The notes under the pieces: model-generated
What the model was told of the DNA's origin: nothing
What the model saw: only the letters and a program-made list of their open reading frames with translations
Databases searched by the model: none
Translations under genes and position numbers: made by a program
NCBI RefSeq assembly: GCF_026340465.1
Contig: NZ_JAPEPC010000001.1
Coordinates: forward strand, 2,793,501-2,857,500
DNA length: 64,000 nucleotides
Direction of reading: 5' to 3'
Origin: Streptomyces sp. NBC_01306
Lineage (GTDB): Bacteria; Actinomycetota; Actinomycetes; Streptomycetales; Streptomycetaceae
Shown: positions 42,799 through 52,874 of the stretch, one piece after another
Layout of the letters: each line of letters begins with the position of its first letter
Numbering within the stretch: position 1 is the stretch's first letter

Positions 42799-45054
42799 CT
42801 ACACCGCCGGAAGGGCGTACAGCTCGTCGCCATGTGCGGCCATCAGCCGGGGGCCCGCCGCGGCGACCCGGTAGCGGTCGTCAACGCTGCGGCCGTCGTT
42901 GTACGTCCAGCGCAGACGCCCCGTCTTCGCGTCGATGGCATAGACGCCGCCGCTCTCGAAGACCGAGCCCGCGTACAGGGTGTCGCCGACCTTCACCAGG
43001 TTGTCCGAGAAGGGCTTGTGGGCGAGGTCGGGGCTCATCCATATCTTCTTGCCGGTCTTCGGGTTGATGGCCCAGACGCCACTGTCGTAGTCGAAGGCAT
43101 ACGCCACACCGTCGAAGACGAACGGGGGCTCGAACCCCCGGCGTCCGTTGGGAGGAAGCGTCCAGAGAAGATCTCCCGAGTTGAGGTCGAAAGCGCGCAT
43201 TGTCTTTCCGCTGACCATGACAGTGTTCATATGCACCGCGACCTCGTACGCAGTGGAACCGTCGCCGACCTTCTTGCTCCACAGCTGCCTGCCGTCGGCG
43301 CTGTTGCGCACGGTGAGGTTCTTCCGGCCGTCCGTATAGACGAGATGGCCCGGGACCACCGTCAGCGCAAAGCCGAAGTCTTCCGTTCCCTCGTCCCGCG
43401 GTTTCTGCCAGGCGAGTTTGCGGGTCTTGATGTCGATGGCCACGATCGCGGTGAGGTTCTTCCTGGGGTCACTGTTGTCGATCTCCGCGATGCCGTAGAT
43501 CCGCTTGTCATCAGCGCCGATGGGGGGCTTCGCGGTCAGCTTCCCTCCGAGGCGGGTGCGCCAGGCCTCCTTGCCGGTCTTCGCATCGATACCGACGAGC
43601 GTGCCGTCGTAATCTCCGCTGCCGCAGAAGAACATCCCGCCCGAGGCGACGATCCTCCCGGCGCTCATCGTCGTCTCCAGCTTTCCGGTCTTCCACCGGC
43701 GGGCACCCGACTTCACGTCGAAACCCTGCATCTCATCGCCACAGATGAGCGCGACGTCTCCAATGACGCGCGGCACGATGTCGTAATCGAGGTTGTCGTT
43801 GCCCGGCGTCTTGTGCCAGAGCGGCTGCGGGGCGACTCCGTTCGGCGGAGTCGTGAAAACCTCGGGCTTCTCCGTCGGCTGCACGTCGGGAGTCGTGCCG
43901 CCCCCGCGGGTGGCCAGCCAGGCTCCGCCGCCGCCCACCACTGCGACACCTGCGGCACTGCCCGCCGCTATTCGGAAGAACCGGCGGCGGCTCGGGGCTG
44001 CGGGCGCGGTGGTGCCATCCGGGCTGTCCGTCAGGGTCGGGACCGGTCCGAAGCCCTGGGGGGCCGCAGCCGGGTGAGCCGTAGCGGTCGGCAGGTGGGC
44101 GGCGGCGCCAGGAGCCCTTGCGGTCTCCGCACCCGCCGACAGTGATGCGTTGCCCTCTGCCGGGGTTTCGAGGTCCAGGATGCGCGAGGCATGTGTGGCG
44201 ATCGTCGAGGAGACCGCCGAGGGGAGCCAGTCGGCGAAGACCTCGCCCGTGTTTCCCGGATCGAGTGACTGAAGGATCTCGGCCGGGGTCGGGCGCTGCG
44301 CCGCCTCCTTGGCCAGGCAGGCGCGGATCAGGCCGGTCAGCATCTGGGGAACACCCGTCAGGTCCGGCTGGGCGTGCACCACCTGGTAGAGCATCGTCGC
44401 CGGGGCGACCGCGTCGCCGAACACGTTGCGACCGGTCGCCGCGAAGGCGAGGACCACACCGAGCGAGAACACGTCTCCCGACGTCCCCACGTCCTGCCCC
44501 ATCGCCTGCTCCGGTGGCATGAAACCGGGTGAGCCGACCACAACTCCCGTCTGCGTCAGCCGGTTTCCGTCCACCGCGCGCGCGATGCCGAAGTCGATGA
44601 CGCGCGGGCCGCCCGCGGCGAGCAGCACGTTGGACGGCTTGAGGTCGCGGTGTATCAGGCCGGCCGCGTGGACCTCCTGCAGCGCCGCGGCGAGGCCCGC
44701 GCCGAGTGCCCGTACGGTGTGCTCGGGCAGGGCTCCATGGGCCTCGACGACATCCGTGAGGTCCGGGCCGAGGACGTACGCCGTGGCCAGCCAGGGCAGT
44801 GGCTCGTCGGGGCCGGCGTCGACCACCGGTGCGGTGTAGCGGCCCGAGACCCGGCGGGCCATGTCCACCTCGTGACGGAACCGCTCCCTGAACGCCGGGT
44901 CCGCGGCGAGGTCCTGGCGTACCACCTTCACTGCGACGGTGCGCCCGCCGGGTGAGCGAGCCAGGTACACGCGGCCCATTCCGCCCGCACCGAGCCGGCC
45001 CAGCAGCCGGTAATTTCCCAGCGTTCGGGGGTCGTCCGGCTGCAACGGGTCCAT
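42799..45054 (-). CDS. Ser/Thr protein kinase with PQQ-type propeller
   Basis: 751 residues. Kinase domain 14-270: Gly-rich loop GRLGAGGMGRVY, Lys in VAVKVV, His135-Arg-Asp137 in IHRDLKPSN, IDFGIA and SPGFMPPEQ. After an Ala/Pro linker a membrane helix (about 358-380) follows, then an extracytoplasmic eight-bladed PQQ-like propeller with repeats such as AFDLNSGDLLWTL and AINPKTGKKIW. PknB-type kinases of this layout sense outside ligands. It lies 222 bp upstream of the FHA-bearing EccC gene on the same strand. FHA domains bind phospho-Thr, so kinase control of the secretion motor is plausible, though not shown. Confidence 0.9.
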   Translation of the reverse strand: MDPLQPDDPRTLGNYRLLGRLGAGGMGRVYLARSPGGRTVAVKVVRQDLAADPAFRERFRHEVDMARRVSGRYTAPVVDAGPDEPLPWLATAYVLGPDLTDVVEAHGALPEHTVRALGAGLAAALQEVHAAGLIHRDLKPSNVLLAAGGPRVIDFGIARAVDGNRLTQTGVVVGSPGFMPPEQAMGQDVGTSGDVFSLGVVLAFAATGRNVFGDAVAPATMLYQVVHAQPDLTGVPQMLTGLIRACLAKEAAQRPTPAEILQSLDPGNTGEVFADWLPSAVSSTIATHASRILDLETPAEGNASLSAGAETARAPGAAAHLPTATAHPAAAPQGFGPVPTLTDSPDGTTAPAAPSRRRFFRIAAGSAAGVAVVGGGGAWLATRGGGTTPDVQPTEKPEVFTTPPNGVAPQPLWHKTPGNDNLDYDIVPRVIGDVALICGDEMQGFDVKSGARRWKTGKLETTMSAGRIVASGGMFFCGSGDYDGTLVGIDAKTGKEAWRTRLGGKLTAKPPIGADDKRIYGIAEIDNSDPRKNLTAIVAIDIKTRKLAWQKPRDEGTEDFGFALTVVPGHLVYTDGRKNLTVRNSADGRQLWSKKVGDGSTAYEVAVHMNTVMVSGKTMRAFDLNSGDLLWTLPPNGRRGFEPPFVFDGVAYAFDYDSGVWAINPKTGKKIWMSPDLAHKPFSDNLVKVGDTLYAGSVFESGGVYAIDAKTGRLRWTYNDGRSVDDRYRVAAAGPRLMAAHGDELYALPAV

Positions 45055-45172
45055 GTCAGTGATCCTTAGGGTGTCTGCTCGTCAGGCTCGATGCCTCCGA
45101 CACCATAGAGAGTGCTGCGCGGCGGGGTACGCCGAAGGGTCGGCATGCGGGACGGATTCCAAACGGAAGTGC

Positions 45173-45205
45173 CCCGTAATCCCTGAGGGGTTCAGGGATT
45201 ACGGG
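45173..45205 (-). terminator. Hairpin terminator after DUF4232 gene
   Basis: 14-bp arms CCCGTAATCCCTGA and complement around GGGGT lie 85 bp after the DUF4232 stop, followed by a partial repeat of one arm. Confidence 0.6.
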
Positions 45206-45289
45206 ACAAGGGATTACGGGACATCCTCAGCCGCGGCGGACGGGCGCGGCTGCGCCCGTCTTCCTCTGCTCAGGGGCGCCGCCCGGTCG

Positions 45290-46036
45290 TCAGTGGCTGT
45301 CCACGCCGTCGCCGGGGACGGCGTTCTGGGGCGACTCGTGCCAGTTGGTGACGATCGGCTTGTCGACGGTGATGCTGCCGGTGGGCAGGCTGACCGGGTC
45401 GGTGTGGTCGTCCTGGCTCACCGCGGTGATGATCTCGTTGAGTTCCTTGCCACCATCCGTGCTGGTGGTCTTGGGGTTCACTCCGGCGTAGGCGGTGGTG
45501 GCGCCGCTCAGCTTCACCGGGTCGCCGACGGACTGCTCGGCCGGTCCCGCTTCCGTGCCGTCGGAGCCGAACGCCACCATCGGGAGCGCGGACGGGAGCG
45601 TGCAGGTGATACCCGGCTTCGCCTTCACCGAGATGAGGATGTAGCCGCCGGCCTGGGTCTCGGACTTGGCGCCCCACTTCAGGTCGTTGGCGCCGCAGGC
45701 CTGCCCGTAGCCGCCCTTGCCTCCGCTGCCACTGCCACTGCCGCTGCCACTGCCACTGCCACTGCCTTTGGATGCGGTGCCGTTCGATGAGGTGCCGCCG
45801 TTGCCGGACGTGGCGCCGTCCGTCGAACTGCCCTTTCCTGCCTCCGCCGAGACGTCCTTGCCGCCTGAACCCCCGGCCTTGCCGCCGGCGTCCTGGCCCT
45901 GGGCCGCGGACTGAGCCGCGCCGGTCGGGGATGAGGCGCCGGTCGAGTCGGACCCGCCCTGGCAGGCGGTCAGCGACAGGACTGCGGCTACCGCCATGGC
46001 GGCCAGGGTGGACGTGCGGATGAGGTTCTTACGCAT
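45290..46036 (-). CDS. DUF4232-domain lipoprotein
   Basis: 248 residues. Lipobox SLTACQGG; then a Gly/Ser/Ala-rich linker with a perfect GSGSGSGSGS run (encoded by simple repeats near 45725-45770) and a DUF4232-like domain from CGANDLKWGA to the C-terminus with Cys residues in ITCTLPSALP. DUF4232 lipoproteins are common in Streptomyces, with unknown roles on the cell surface. It is upstream of the kinase in the same direction. Confidence 0.8.
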   Translation of the reverse strand: MRKNLIRTSTLAAMAVAAVLSLTACQGGSDSTGASSPTGAAQSAAQGQDAGGKAGGSGGKDVSAEAGKGSSTDGATSGNGGTSSNGTASKGSGSGSGSGSGSGSGGKGGYGQACGANDLKWGAKSETQAGGYILISVKAKPGITCTLPSALPMVAFGSDGTEAGPAEQSVGDPVKLSGATTAYAGVNPKTTSTDGGKELNEIITAVSQDDHTDPVSLPTGSITVDKPIVTNWHESPQNAVPGDGVDSH

Positions 46037-46444
46037 GGGTGGGCTCCCCCGTAGTGATCGGACCGCTTCAGCAGAGATCGGACTGCTTCAGCCGGACGCG
46101 GCGCCAGGCTCGCGCCCCGCCGACAACAACGAGCTTCGTGGGAGCCGGGCGTACCCGCAATGATCTACCGGAAAGGAGGGACGCTGGAACGATGAAATGG
46201 CCTCTGAGCTGCGAGAATGCCACGCTCCTGGAACGGCCGCCTGGGACAGCCACGCCGACGGAACACCCAGCGGCGCAGTACGAGCAGCATGAGCGGTACG
46301 AGCAGTACGAGCAGTACGAGCAGTACGCAACGAGAGCGGTCGGGTGAAGGCGGCCGAGGGCAGCCGGGGACCGTCAGGGGCGATCGTGGGCGCCGCGAAC
46401 GGCGCCCACGGCCCGGAGTCGGGAACCGCTTTCGGCAACAGCCC
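46037..46444. other. Intergenic region with 9-bp repeats
   Basis: Between the DUF4232 and mqnA genes. Near 46278-46325 the unit TACGAGCAG repeats about five times (one variant AGCGG). A small open frame across the repeats is described separately. The region downstream of mqnA has no clear terminator. Confidence 0.5.
46192..46347 (+). CDS. Possible 51-residue ORF with YEQ repeats
   Basis: An ATG at 46192 lies 13 bp after AAAGGAGGG, and the frame ends YEQHERYEQYEQYEQY then ATRAVG. It runs opposite to its neighbours and has no known relatives I can name. The ribosome-site spacing is long, so it is a weak candidate. Confidence 0.25.
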   Translation: MKWPLSCENATLLERPPGTATPTEHPAAQYEQHERYEQYEQYEQYATRAVG

Positions 46445-47657
<1,213 letters not shown>

Positions 47658-47861
47658 ATGGCTACCGGAACCGTCAAGTGGTTCAACGCTGAAAAGGGCT
47701 TCGGCTTCATCGCCCAGGACGGCGGCGGCCCGGATGTCTTCGTCCACTATTCCGCGATCAACGCGTCTGGTTTCCGCTCGCTTGAGGAGAACCAGCTCGT
47801 GAACTTCGACGTCACGCAGGGCCCGAAGGGTCCGCAGGCGGAGAACGTCACCCCGGCCTAG
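47658..47861 (+). CDS. Cold-shock domain protein (CspA family)
   Basis: 67 residues beginning [18 protein letters not shown], with RNP1 (KGFGFI) and RNP2 (DVFVHY). Single-stranded nucleic-acid chaperone. AAGGAGG precedes ATG 47658. Followed by a strong terminator. Confidence 0.95.
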   Translation: MATGTVKWFNAEKGFGFIAQDGGGPDVFVHYSAINASGFRSLEENQLVNFDVTQGPKGPQAENVTPA

Positions 47862-47903
47862 TTGCCCGGGCCGATCGGATCGCGGTCGGGATAGCACCAC
47901 CCA

Positions 47904-47945
47904 AGGAGCCCCTTTCCGTACGTTCGCGTACGGAAAGGGGCTCCT
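47904..47945 (+). terminator. Rho-independent terminator after csp gene
   Basis: Perfect 19-bp arms (AGGAGCCCCTTTCCGTACG) around TTCG, followed by GCCTTTT. Among the clearest terminators in the window. Confidence 0.85.
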
Positions 47946-47992
47946 GCCTTTTCCGGCACCCGGCTATGGACCGCCGATTGCCGCCTACCGCT

Positions 47993-48060
47993 GGCTGTCG
48001 CCTATCGCCGGTTGTCGCCTATCCCCGGTTGTCGCCTATCCCCGGTTGTCGCCTACCGCC
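47993..48060. repeat. 17-bp tandem repeat, four copies
   Basis: Unit GGTTGTCGCCTATCCCC (copies 1 and 4 with changes) in exact 17-bp steps; the last copy overlaps the stop of the acyl-CoA ligase gene and encodes its final two Arg codons. No promoter or hairpin function is obvious. Confidence 0.85.
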
Positions 48061-49969
48061 GGTACATCTCCTCGATCTGCTCGCCGAAGTCCTTGGCTAT
48101 AACCGCCCGCTTCAGCTTCAGCGACGGTGTCAGATGCCCGCTCTCCTCCGTGAAGTCCACCGGGAGTACCGCGAACTTCCGGATCGACTCGGCTCGCGAC
48201 ACCAGCCGGTTCGCCTCGTCGACCGCCCGCTGCAGTGCTCCCCTCAGCTCCTCGTCGTGGACCAGTTCCCGCATCGGGACACCTGCCTTCTTCCGCATCA
48301 GCCGCCAGTGCGCGAGGCCGTCCGGCTCCAGGGTGATCAGCGCCGTGACATAGCTGCGGTTGTCGCCGACGACCATGCACTGGCCGACCAGCGGATGCGC
48401 GCGCAGCCAGTCCTCCAGGGGCGCGGGCGCCACGTTCTTGCCGCCCGACGTGATGATGAGGTCCTTCTTGCGGCCGGTGATCGTGAGGTAGCCGTCCTCG
48501 TCCAGCTCGCCCACGTCGCCCGTGGCGAACCACTGGCCGGAGCCGAGCCCGGCGCTGCCCGCGTACTGCCCGGCACCCGCGCTCTCGCCGCGCTGCCCGT
48601 CCCAGTAGCCGCTGAAGACCTGGCCGCCGCTGAGCAGCACCTCACCGTCGTCCGCGATCCGGACCGCCGTGCCGGGCAGCGGCCAGCCGACCGTGCCGAG
48701 CCGCGGCTTCATCGGCGGGGTGACCGTCGCGGCGGCCGTCGTCTCGGTGAGGCCGTACCCCTCGAAGATCTGGATTCCGGCGCCCGCGTAGAACGCCGCC
48801 AGCCGGTGGCCGAGCGGGGAACCGCCGCAGATCGCGTACTTCACCCGGCCGCCGAGCGCCGCCCGTATCCGCCGGTAGACCAGCGGGTCATACACGGCAT
48901 GGGCCAGCCGCAGGCCCGTCCCCGGCCCGGAGCCGGTGCCGTGCTCGGCGGCTTCCAGCGCCTGCCCGTACCGCTGCGCGATCCGCGCCGCGCGGTCGAA
49001 GGACGAGGCCCGGCCCATCTTCTCGGCGGTGGCGCGGCCGGTGTTGTAGACCTTCTCCAGGACGTACGGGATCGCCAGCAGGAACGTCGGACGGAACCCG
49101 GCGAGGTCCGCCAGCAGGTCCTCCGTACTGATGCTGGGTGCGTGCCCGAGGCGCACCCGGGCCCGCATACAGCCGATCGCCACCATCCGGCCGAAGACAT
49201 GGGAGAGCGGCAGGAAGAGCAGCGTCGACGGCGGGTCCTTGGTCACCGATCTGAAGACCGGGTGGAGCAGTTCGACCGCGTTGTCCACCTCGGCGAAGAA
49301 GTTGGCGTGGGTGAGGACGCAGCCCTTGGGGCGGCCCGTGGTGCCCGAGGTGTAGATCAGGGTGGCGACGGAGGCCGGCGAGCGCCCGGCCCGGCGTTCG
49401 GCCACCGCTTCGTCGGGTACGTCCCGGCCCGCGTCCTTCAGGATGCCGATCGCGCCGGTGTCGAACTCCCAGAGGTCCGCCAGGGCGGGCAGCTGGCGGC
49501 GCTCCACGCTGACCAGCCGGGCCTGCTCCTTGTTCTCGACGGCGCAGGCCACCGCGCCGGAGTCCTGGAGGATCCAGCGGACCTGGAAGGCGGAGGACGT
49601 CGGATAGACCGGGACGGTGACCAGACCCGCCGCCCAGGAGGCGAAGTCGAGGAGCGTCCACTCGTAGGTGGTCCTGGCCATGATCGCGATACGGTCGCCG
49701 GCCGCCAGGCCCGCTGCGATCAGCCCCTTGGCAACGGCCTGCACTTCGAGGGCGAACTCCATGGACGAGACATCGGTCCAGCGGCCGTCCGGCTGCTTCC
49801 GGCTGAGCACCGGTTCGTCGGGGGCCTGGTGGGCGTTGTCGAAGGGGATGTCGGCGAGCGAACCGTGCTCGACGGGCCGGACCAGTAGCGGTACGGAGAC
49901 CTCCCGCACCGTCCCGTCCACGCGCCGCTTGCGCGGTTCCAGCTGCTGCACTGACACGGGCACGGTCAC
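48053..49969 (-). CDS. Long-chain acyl-CoA synthetase-like enzyme
   Basis: 638 residues. The adenylation motifs are clear: P-loop YTSGTTGRPKG at about 202-212, EGYGLTETTAA, TGDVGELDEDGYL and TGRKKDLIITSGGKN, with a C-terminal Lys in LTPSLKLKR. It activates fatty acids to acyl-CoA with ATP. It lies downstream of the thiolase in the same direction, separated by a 17-18 bp repeat array, and with FabG/MaoC genes forms a lipid metabolism neighbourhood. Confidence 0.9.
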   Translation of the reverse strand: MTVPVSVQQLEPRKRRVDGTVREVSVPLLVRPVEHGSLADIPFDNAHQAPDEPVLSRKQPDGRWTDVSSMEFALEVQAVAKGLIAAGLAAGDRIAIMARTTYEWTLLDFASWAAGLVTVPVYPTSSAFQVRWILQDSGAVACAVENKEQARLVSVERRQLPALADLWEFDTGAIGILKDAGRDVPDEAVAERRAGRSPASVATLIYTSGTTGRPKGCVLTHANFFAEVDNAVELLHPVFRSVTKDPPSTLLFLPLSHVFGRMVAIGCMRARVRLGHAPSISTEDLLADLAGFRPTFLLAIPYVLEKVYNTGRATAEKMGRASSFDRAARIAQRYGQALEAAEHGTGSGPGTGLRLAHAVYDPLVYRRIRAALGGRVKYAICGGSPLGHRLAAFYAGAGIQIFEGYGLTETTAAATVTPPMKPRLGTVGWPLPGTAVRIADDGEVLLSGGQVFSGYWDGQRGESAGAGQYAGSAGLGSGQWFATGDVGELDEDGYLTITGRKKDLIITSGGKNVAPAPLEDWLRAHPLVGQCMVVGDNRSYVTALITLEPDGLAHWRLMRKKAGVPMRELVHDEELRGALQRAVDEANRLVSRAESIRKFAVLPVDFTEESGHLTPSLKLKRAVIAKDFGEQIEEMYRR

Positions 49970-50022
49970 TTGCGGCTCCTCATGTCGTGATGTCGTGGTA
50001 CGTCAGCCAGGGCGCTCTCCCG

Positions 50023-50091
50023 GGCAGGTGTGTTCTGCCCGGCAGGTGTGTTCTGCCCGGGGGTGTGTTCTGCCCGGGGGTGTGTTCCGCC
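50023..50091. repeat. 17-18 bp tandem repeat, four copies
   Basis: Unit GGCAGGTGTGTTCTGCCC twice perfectly (50023-50058), then two related copies. It lies directly after the thiolase stop. GGCAG...CTGCC within the unit can pair, so the RNA may form hairpins. Confidence 0.8.
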
Positions 50092-50098
50092 AGGCAGG

Positions 50099-51341
50099 TC
50101 AGGGGCGTTCGAGGATTGCCGTCACGCCCTGGCCGCCCGCCGCGCAGAGGGAGATCAGCCCCCGCCCGGGAGCCTCCCGCTCCGCGAGCAGCTTGGCCAG
50201 GGTGGCGACGATGCGGGCGCCGGTCGCAGCGAAGGGGTGGCCCGTCGCGAGCGAGGAGCCGGCGACGTTGAGCTTCGCCCGGTCCACCGGAGCGAGTCCC
50301 TGCTTCTCCCAGGCGGCGAGCGTGGCGAGCACCTGGGACGCGAACGCCTCGTGGATCTCGAAGAGGTCGAAGTCGTCCAGGGTGAGACCGGCGCGCTCCA
50401 GCATCCGCGGAACGGCGTACGCGGGCGCCATCAGCAGCCCGTCGGGGCCGTTGACGTAGTCGACGGCCGCCGTCTCGTACAGCGTCAGATACGCCAGCGG
50501 TTCGAGTCCGCGCTCGCGCGCCCACTCCTCGCTCGCCAGCAGCACGGTCGCAGCGCCGTCGGTGAGCGGGGTCGAGTTGCCCGCGGTCATGGTCGCGCCG
50601 GGCTCTCCGGCGCCGAACACCGGCTTCAGCGTGGCGAGTTTCTCCACGGTGGAGTCCGGGCGGAGGTTCTGGTCCCGGGCCAGGCCGTGGAAGGGAGTCA
50701 CCAGGTCCTGGAAGAAACCGCGTTCGTACGCGGCGGCCAGCCGCTGGTGGCTGGTGGCGGCCAGCGCGTCCTGGTCGGCGCGGCCGATGTCCCACTCGCG
50801 GGCGGTGCGCGCCGCGTGCTCCCCCATCGAAAGCCCGGTGCGGGGCTCGGCGTTGCGCGGAATGTCCGGGACGAGGTGGCCGGGGCGTACGCGGGAGAGA
50901 GCCCTGAGGCGCCCGCTCACCGACGTGGCCCGGCGTGCGTCGAGAAGGATCTTCCGCAGCTCGTCGTTGACGCCGAGAGGCGCATCGCTCGCGGTGTCCG
51001 AGCCGCCGGCGATCGCCGAGTCGACAGCGCCGAGTGCGATCTTCCTGGAGTCCCGTACCGCAGGCCTGCTGGATGTCGTACGCGGGCGTGCGCGGGTCGA
51101 GACGCGAGCCGAGCACGGTCTCCCGGGCGAGGTTGAAGTCGCGGCTGTGCTTGAGGACGGCGCCCGCGACGAACTCGCCGATCCGCTCGCCCTCCAGGCC
51201 GAACCGCTCGACCAGTCCGTCCAGCGCCGCTGTCAGCATGGACTGGTTGGACACGGTGGCGTACGGACCGTCCGAGCGGGCGAACGGGATGCGGCTGCCG
51301 CCGACCACTGCGACCTTGAGAGGCATCATGCCCGGCGTCAT
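50099..51341 (-). pseudogene. Acetyl-CoA acetyltransferase (thiolase), frameshifted
   Basis: Reads as a thiolase in two frames. ATG 51341 (GAGG upstream) to about 51052 encodes residues 1-99, including the nucleophile Cys94 in QQACGTG. The other frame then continues from KIALGAVDSAIAGGSDTAS to LISLCAAGGQGVTAILERP with FEIHEAF, SLATGHPFAATGARI and the second Cys. Between GTGLQ and KIALG other thiolases have about seven or eight more residues (QAAVLVADKI-type), so roughly 20-23 nt seem to be missing and the frame shifts. Either a real deletion or an assembly error. If real, the product is truncated and inactive. It is divergent from fabG with the operator palindrome between them. Confidence 0.75.
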
Positions 51342-51378
51342 CGCGGCCTCATCTCGGCATCATCTCGACCAGCTCCTG

Positions 51379-51404
51379 ACTCTTGAGTAACCTTACTCAA
51401 GAGT
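51379..51404. promoter_or_regulatory. Perfect 12+12 palindrome, probable TetR operator
   Basis: ACTCTTGAGTAA and its complement enclose CC in the short divergent region between the thiolase (start 51341) and fabG (start 51435). A diverged relative lies at 59035-59061 before maoC. The TetR gene at 59920-60576 is the likely regulator of both. Confidence 0.6.
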
Positions 51405-51434
51405 AAATCTACGATGCCGTAGGGAGCCTGGACA

Positions 51435-52790
51435 ATGGCCGATCGCTATCTGCACTTCACCAGCACAGCACCCGGCCGTTTCCTCACCAGCAGGCTCGGC
51501 CTGCCCCAGCCGGCCGAGCTGCGCCGCTGGTCGGCCGAACGCCCCTGCCTCGAAGGGCCCTTGCTCCATGTGACAGCGGGCGGACCGTCGCTCGCGGGGC
51601 TGCCGGGGCTGGCGGAGGTGCTCGCCCGCACCGGCCTGAAGGCCGCGGAGCCCGCAGAGCCCACGGGTCCCGCAGCGGAAGGCGAACGGCCGGCCGGCGT
51701 GGTCCTGGACGCCACCGGTGTCGTCACGGTGGCCGGTCTCGCGGAGGTGCACGGCGCGCTGCATCCCGTCGTACGGTCCCTCTCGCCGGGCGGCCGGGTC
51801 GTGGTGCTGGGCGCCCCGCTCTCCGACGAGGACCACCACCAGGCTGCGGCGCAGCAGGCGCTGGAGGGTTTCGTACGGTCCCTGGGCAAGGAGATCGGCC
51901 GGGGCAGGACCGTCCAACTGGTCAGGACGGTCTCCGCGACGGCGGCCGAGTCGACGCTGCGGTTCCTGCTGTCGCCCAAGTCCGCGTACGTGAGCGGGCA
52001 GGTCATCGAGATCGGCGGGCCAGGGACGGACACCGGCACCGCGGCCCCCGCGAACCGGGACCTGCCGCTCGCCGGCCGCACGGCGCTGGTCACCGGCTCC
52101 GCACGCGGCATCGGCGCCTCGGTCGCCGCGACTCTCGCCCGCGACGGGGCGAAGGTGTTCTGCCTCGATGTCCCGCAGTCCCAGGCCGAGTTGACCCGTA
52201 CGGCCGACTCACTCGGCGGAACCGCCCTGCCCCTGGACATCACCGCGGCCGACGCTGCGGACCGGATCGCCGCCGCGCTCCCCGACGGCCTGGACATCCT
52301 GGTCCACAACGCGGGCATCACCCGCGACCGCCGCCTCGCCAACATGGCCGCCGACCGCTGGGCGAGCGTGCTCGACGTGAACCTGGACAGCGTGCTGCGG
52401 ACGACGGACGGCCTGCTCAAGTCCGGCACACTGCGACCGGGCGGCCGCATCGTCGCCACGGCATCGATCGCCGGGATCGCGGGCAACACCGGCCAGACCA
52501 ACTACGCAGCCAGCAAGGCCGGCATCATCGGCCTGGTCCGGACCCTCGCCCCCCGGCTCGCAGAACAGCACATCACGCTCAACGCCGTGGCCCCCGGCTT
52601 CATCGAGACCAGGATGACGGCCGCCGTACCGCTCTTCATCCGCGAAGCGGGACGGCGCATGAACTCGCTGGGACAGGGCGGCCTCCCGGTGGACGTCGCG
52701 GAGACGACCGCCTGGTTCGCCCACCCCGCGTCGGACGGCGTCAACGGCCAGGTCGTACGGGTCTGCGGCCAGAGCCTGCTGGGGGCATGA
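51435..52790 (+). CDS. 3-oxoacyl-ACP reductase, high-molecular-weight FabG
   Basis: 451 residues, longer than usual FabG (about 245). The first 205 residues are a flavodoxin-like degenerate domain. The second half has the SDR motifs TGSARGIGASVA (about 217-228), HNAGITRD, and the catalytic set Ser344, Tyr357 and Lys361 (NYAASKAG). This two-domain plan matches FabG4-type reductases that use NADH and reduce 3-oxoacyl-CoA. Divergent from the thiolase with the palindrome between them, and likely induced together with it and maoC. AGGGAG precedes the ATG. Confidence 0.9.
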   Translation: MADRYLHFTSTAPGRFLTSRLGLPQPAELRRWSAERPCLEGPLLHVTAGGPSLAGLPGLAEVLARTGLKAAEPAEPTGPAAEGERPAGVVLDATGVVTVAGLAEVHGALHPVVRSLSPGGRVVVLGAPLSDEDHHQAAAQQALEGFVRSLGKEIGRGRTVQLVRTVSATAAESTLRFLLSPKSAYVSGQVIEIGGPGTDTGTAAPANRDLPLAGRTALVTGSARGIGASVAATLARDGAKVFCLDVPQSQAELTRTADSLGGTALPLDITAADAADRIAAALPDGLDILVHNAGITRDRRLANMAADRWASVLDVNLDSVLRTTDGLLKSGTLRPGGRIVATASIAGIAGNTGQTNYAASKAGIIGLVRTLAPRLAEQHITLNAVAPGFIETRMTAAVPLFIREAGRRMNSLGQGGLPVDVAETTAWFAHPASDGVNGQVVRVCGQSLLGA

Positions 52791-52874
52791 GGGGCACCGA
52801 CCGCCCGGCCGCCGGCCCCTCGCTTCTGCCCGCCGGGCGAGCCCTCGCTCCACCCTCCGGCCCGCCGCCTCGCT

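Noticed and set aside
41386..44145. A 919-residue plus-strand frame over the EccC and kinase genes
   Set aside because: It runs across two genes with clear motifs on the other strand and has shadow composition.
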